This document shows positions 62,060 through 64,000 of a DNA stretch of 64,000 nt, piece by piece. The position numbers and the translations under genes are program-made. Numbering within the stretch: the first letter of the stretch is position 1; each line of letters opens with the position of its first letter. Source of the DNA: Prostheceraeus crozeri (lineage: Eukaryota; Platyhelminthes; Polycladida; Euryleptidae); the NCBI GenBank assembly GCA_907163375.1, contig CAJQUW010011313.1, forward strand, positions 196,501-260,500, read 5' to 3'. The notes under the pieces were generated by a model that was given only the letters and a program-made list of their open reading frames with translations, made no database searches and had not been told where the DNA came from.

Positions 62060-62495
62060 AAAATGCGAAACAGACTTCTTTATCTTCTGGCTTTTAATCC
62101 CACACATGTGGTGTCGCCGGTTCGGAGTCTCCTCCTCCACTCTTTTCGGTCTTGGGCGTCTTCCTCGTCCTGGTAGGCGGCTTTCAGGTCCTCTACCCAA
62201 TCACACCATCTTCTTCTTGGTCTTCCTCTCTTCCTCCCGACCTATATATACATCATTCTCTTCCCTACATAACTCTCATTCCGTCTCTGTACGTGACCAA
62301 GCCATCGCAGTCTTCCTTCATTCATCTTCGCGCCCAGCTCATCAACCTTCACACTCCTGATAACTTCATTTCTAGCCTTATCCAGCAAAGACAAACCGCA
62401 CGAAAACCTCAACATCTTCATCTCCGTCACCTCTACCATCTTTTCCTCTCCTTTCGTGATAGCTTCCATCTCCATGCCGTATAGCATCGCCGGTC
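62060..62495 (-). mobile_element. LINE C-terminal fragment with RLRWLGHV tail
   Basis: The minus-strand frame reads MLYGMEMEAITKGEEKMVEV, EMKMLRFSCGLSLLDKARNE, then EGRLRWLGHVQRR and, in a shifted frame, the basic tail ending near CGIKSQK. The LLYG.E...EMRMLRW...DK.RNE.IR...RLRW.GHV order is the end of an RTE-like LINE open frame. The polymerase catalytic part is absent. Confidence 0.82.
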
Positions 62496-64000
62496 ATACA
62501 ATTACTTTGTGGAGCAAAAAATGCAAAACAGACGAAAAATATAAATCACAAACGTACACAAAGAGGCACAGTATGATCCAAGAAATACATCTTGAAAGCA
62601 TTCAAAATCCTGTCATTCGAAATAGTCCAATTTAAATAATCCTGAACATTTTGTGTTGCATTAATGTATCAATGAAAATACCGGAGCTCTATCGCTCTTT
62701 TGGTAAGAACTTCTATTCTCCCTCCCCCCCCACATATTTTAATTTTTCCGATTTCACCAAATTTCATCGAACTTGGTCACATAGGGTTAGGATAGGCTTG
62801 TACTGTCATAGAAGGATAGCACAAACAGCACTGAGACGTTTTACTTGAACCTTGGCATGAATGGTTGGTCCCCTGGATACTAACTTGAATATAAGATTCG
62901 AAGGCAAATTTCAGTTACAGTTGTGATCATGAACTTCGTGGAGTTGTTGTCTACAGTGAGCGACAAAGCAAGTGTTGTAAATTTTCTCCATAACAGAGGA
63001 ATTTTTCACACGCTTTTGCGAAGGTGGTCATGAAATGAGACTACACTAAATTAGGAGCGAGAAAATTCTGAAAATGTGTGGGCTGGGAGAATGGAAGTAC
63101 CGCTCCTTTTATAGCTATTCTCGTTTTTGTTATCAGTGCACAATTCAAATAATTTTATTTGGAATTATAAACTACGCATGTGACATAGATGAGACGAAGT
63201 GTGTATGCAATTTGATTGCAAGCTGCTAATGCAATTATTTATTATTGTTACTGTATCTTCTGTTTTTGTGTTTTACCAACAGAATATAAGATAACAAAAT
63301 ATAGAGTGATTTTATAGTTAATCTGTTTAATCAAATTTTACTTAATGATTCGAACATATGCTGTCTTGTGATGTGTAATAGCTGCTCGAAAATCGTTACT
63401 TTTATGTTGTGCTGTGCACATGCTCAGTACCTTATACTCAACTGATAATGTAAGCGAACCTGTTGCTTTTTTGGGTACATGTGTAGGTTTGGATATTTAT
63501 GGAAATGATTGCCATTCGATTCTTCAAGAGCATTTATGTTCAGTTTTGCTTAACAAATCAGTAGATTAAATTTTTTGGAATTATTCAATTATATGTTTTT
63601 TAAATTTTGATGTTTAAAATTGAAAATTAGCTCCGCGAATTCTCCATTTTATAACAGAAACCTGTCCCTTAATGCGTCAGTTCCCAATAGCACTGTCTGT
63701 ATTAGTGCAATATGAATGACAGTTTGATGAATGCCTCTTGCTCAAGTATGGCAATAAATTTTCTAACAGAATAGACGGATTTTTTGCACACATAACTTCG
63801 TTTCCCCGTGTAGAAAAAAAAGCCTTGTTCAGAACTCCAAGTTCGTGTTCGACTTGTGACAGACGCATTATGAACTGAATTTACATCCTCGAAGAACGTA
63901 AGGAGCTCAACATGGTATTCTGTCTCTGTACAAAGGATAGAGTTTCGGTGCATCTGAATATTTCTCAATCTAAAGTTAGGAATTCTTAACATCTTCAACA

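Larger units (their letters stand above)
59729..64000 (+). other. WASHC5 intron 6 (partial)
   Basis: Begins with a strong donor, GTAAGT. It contains a foldback (61612-61897), a SINE scrap (61506-61554) and a LINE tail (62060-62495). 60500-60860 is somewhat GC-richer, with a 61-codon minus frame and no known motif. 62500-64000 has nothing recognised apart from short frames. No acceptor with strumpellin-like sequence was found. Confidence 0.8.

Overview
ORGANISM AND MAIN GENE. This is animal nuclear DNA, AT-rich, intron-rich and full of transposons. It most likely comes from an invertebrate, but the sequence does not let me place it further. One host gene can be supported: the 5' third of WASHC5 (strumpellin), the scaffold subunit of the WASH actin-nucleating complex on endosomes. 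It lies on the + strand in six coding exons (785-1009, 5895-6086, 13692-13909, 37657-37996, 41727-41904, 59604-59728). All exons are bounded by GT-AG introns and the phases agree, giving 1278 coding bases, or 426 codons. The gene runs off the right end of the window. LAYOUT. 1-784 is 5' flank, beginning with the head of a SINE. Intron 1 (4.9 kb) holds a degraded LINE tail. Intron 2 (7.6 kb) holds a broken hAT transposase gene with one recognisable terminus. Intron 3 (23.7 kb) is a graveyard of LINE fragments, SINEs, a tRNA-like inverted array, a GC-rich island, two non-autonomous hAT elements with preserved target-site duplications (one inside a LINE, one carrying a SINE) and a small Harbinger-type MITE just upstream of exon 4. 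Intron 4 (3.7 kb) holds a LINE interrupted by a SINE. Intron 5 (17.7 kb) holds a relatively young 5'-truncated LINE with an uninterrupted reverse-transcriptase frame, inverted-repeat elements, an unusual DDE-type transposon with eight copies of a 14-bp subterminal motif, a hAT-like element that carries a coiled-coil coding fragment, and a LINE with a C-terminal nuclease-like domain. Intron 6 (partial) holds a near-perfect 137-bp-armed foldback and another LINE tail. HOW IT FITS TOGETHER. The coding sequence is only about 2 percent of the window; the introns have grown by repeated transposon insertion. The order of several insertions can be read directly: SINE into LINE twice, hAT MITE into LINE, and SINE into hAT MITE. 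The most interesting candidates are the 47971-50420 transposon with its iteron array, the 50777-52397 cargo-bearing element, and a hammerhead-ribozyme-like motif at 28410-28445.
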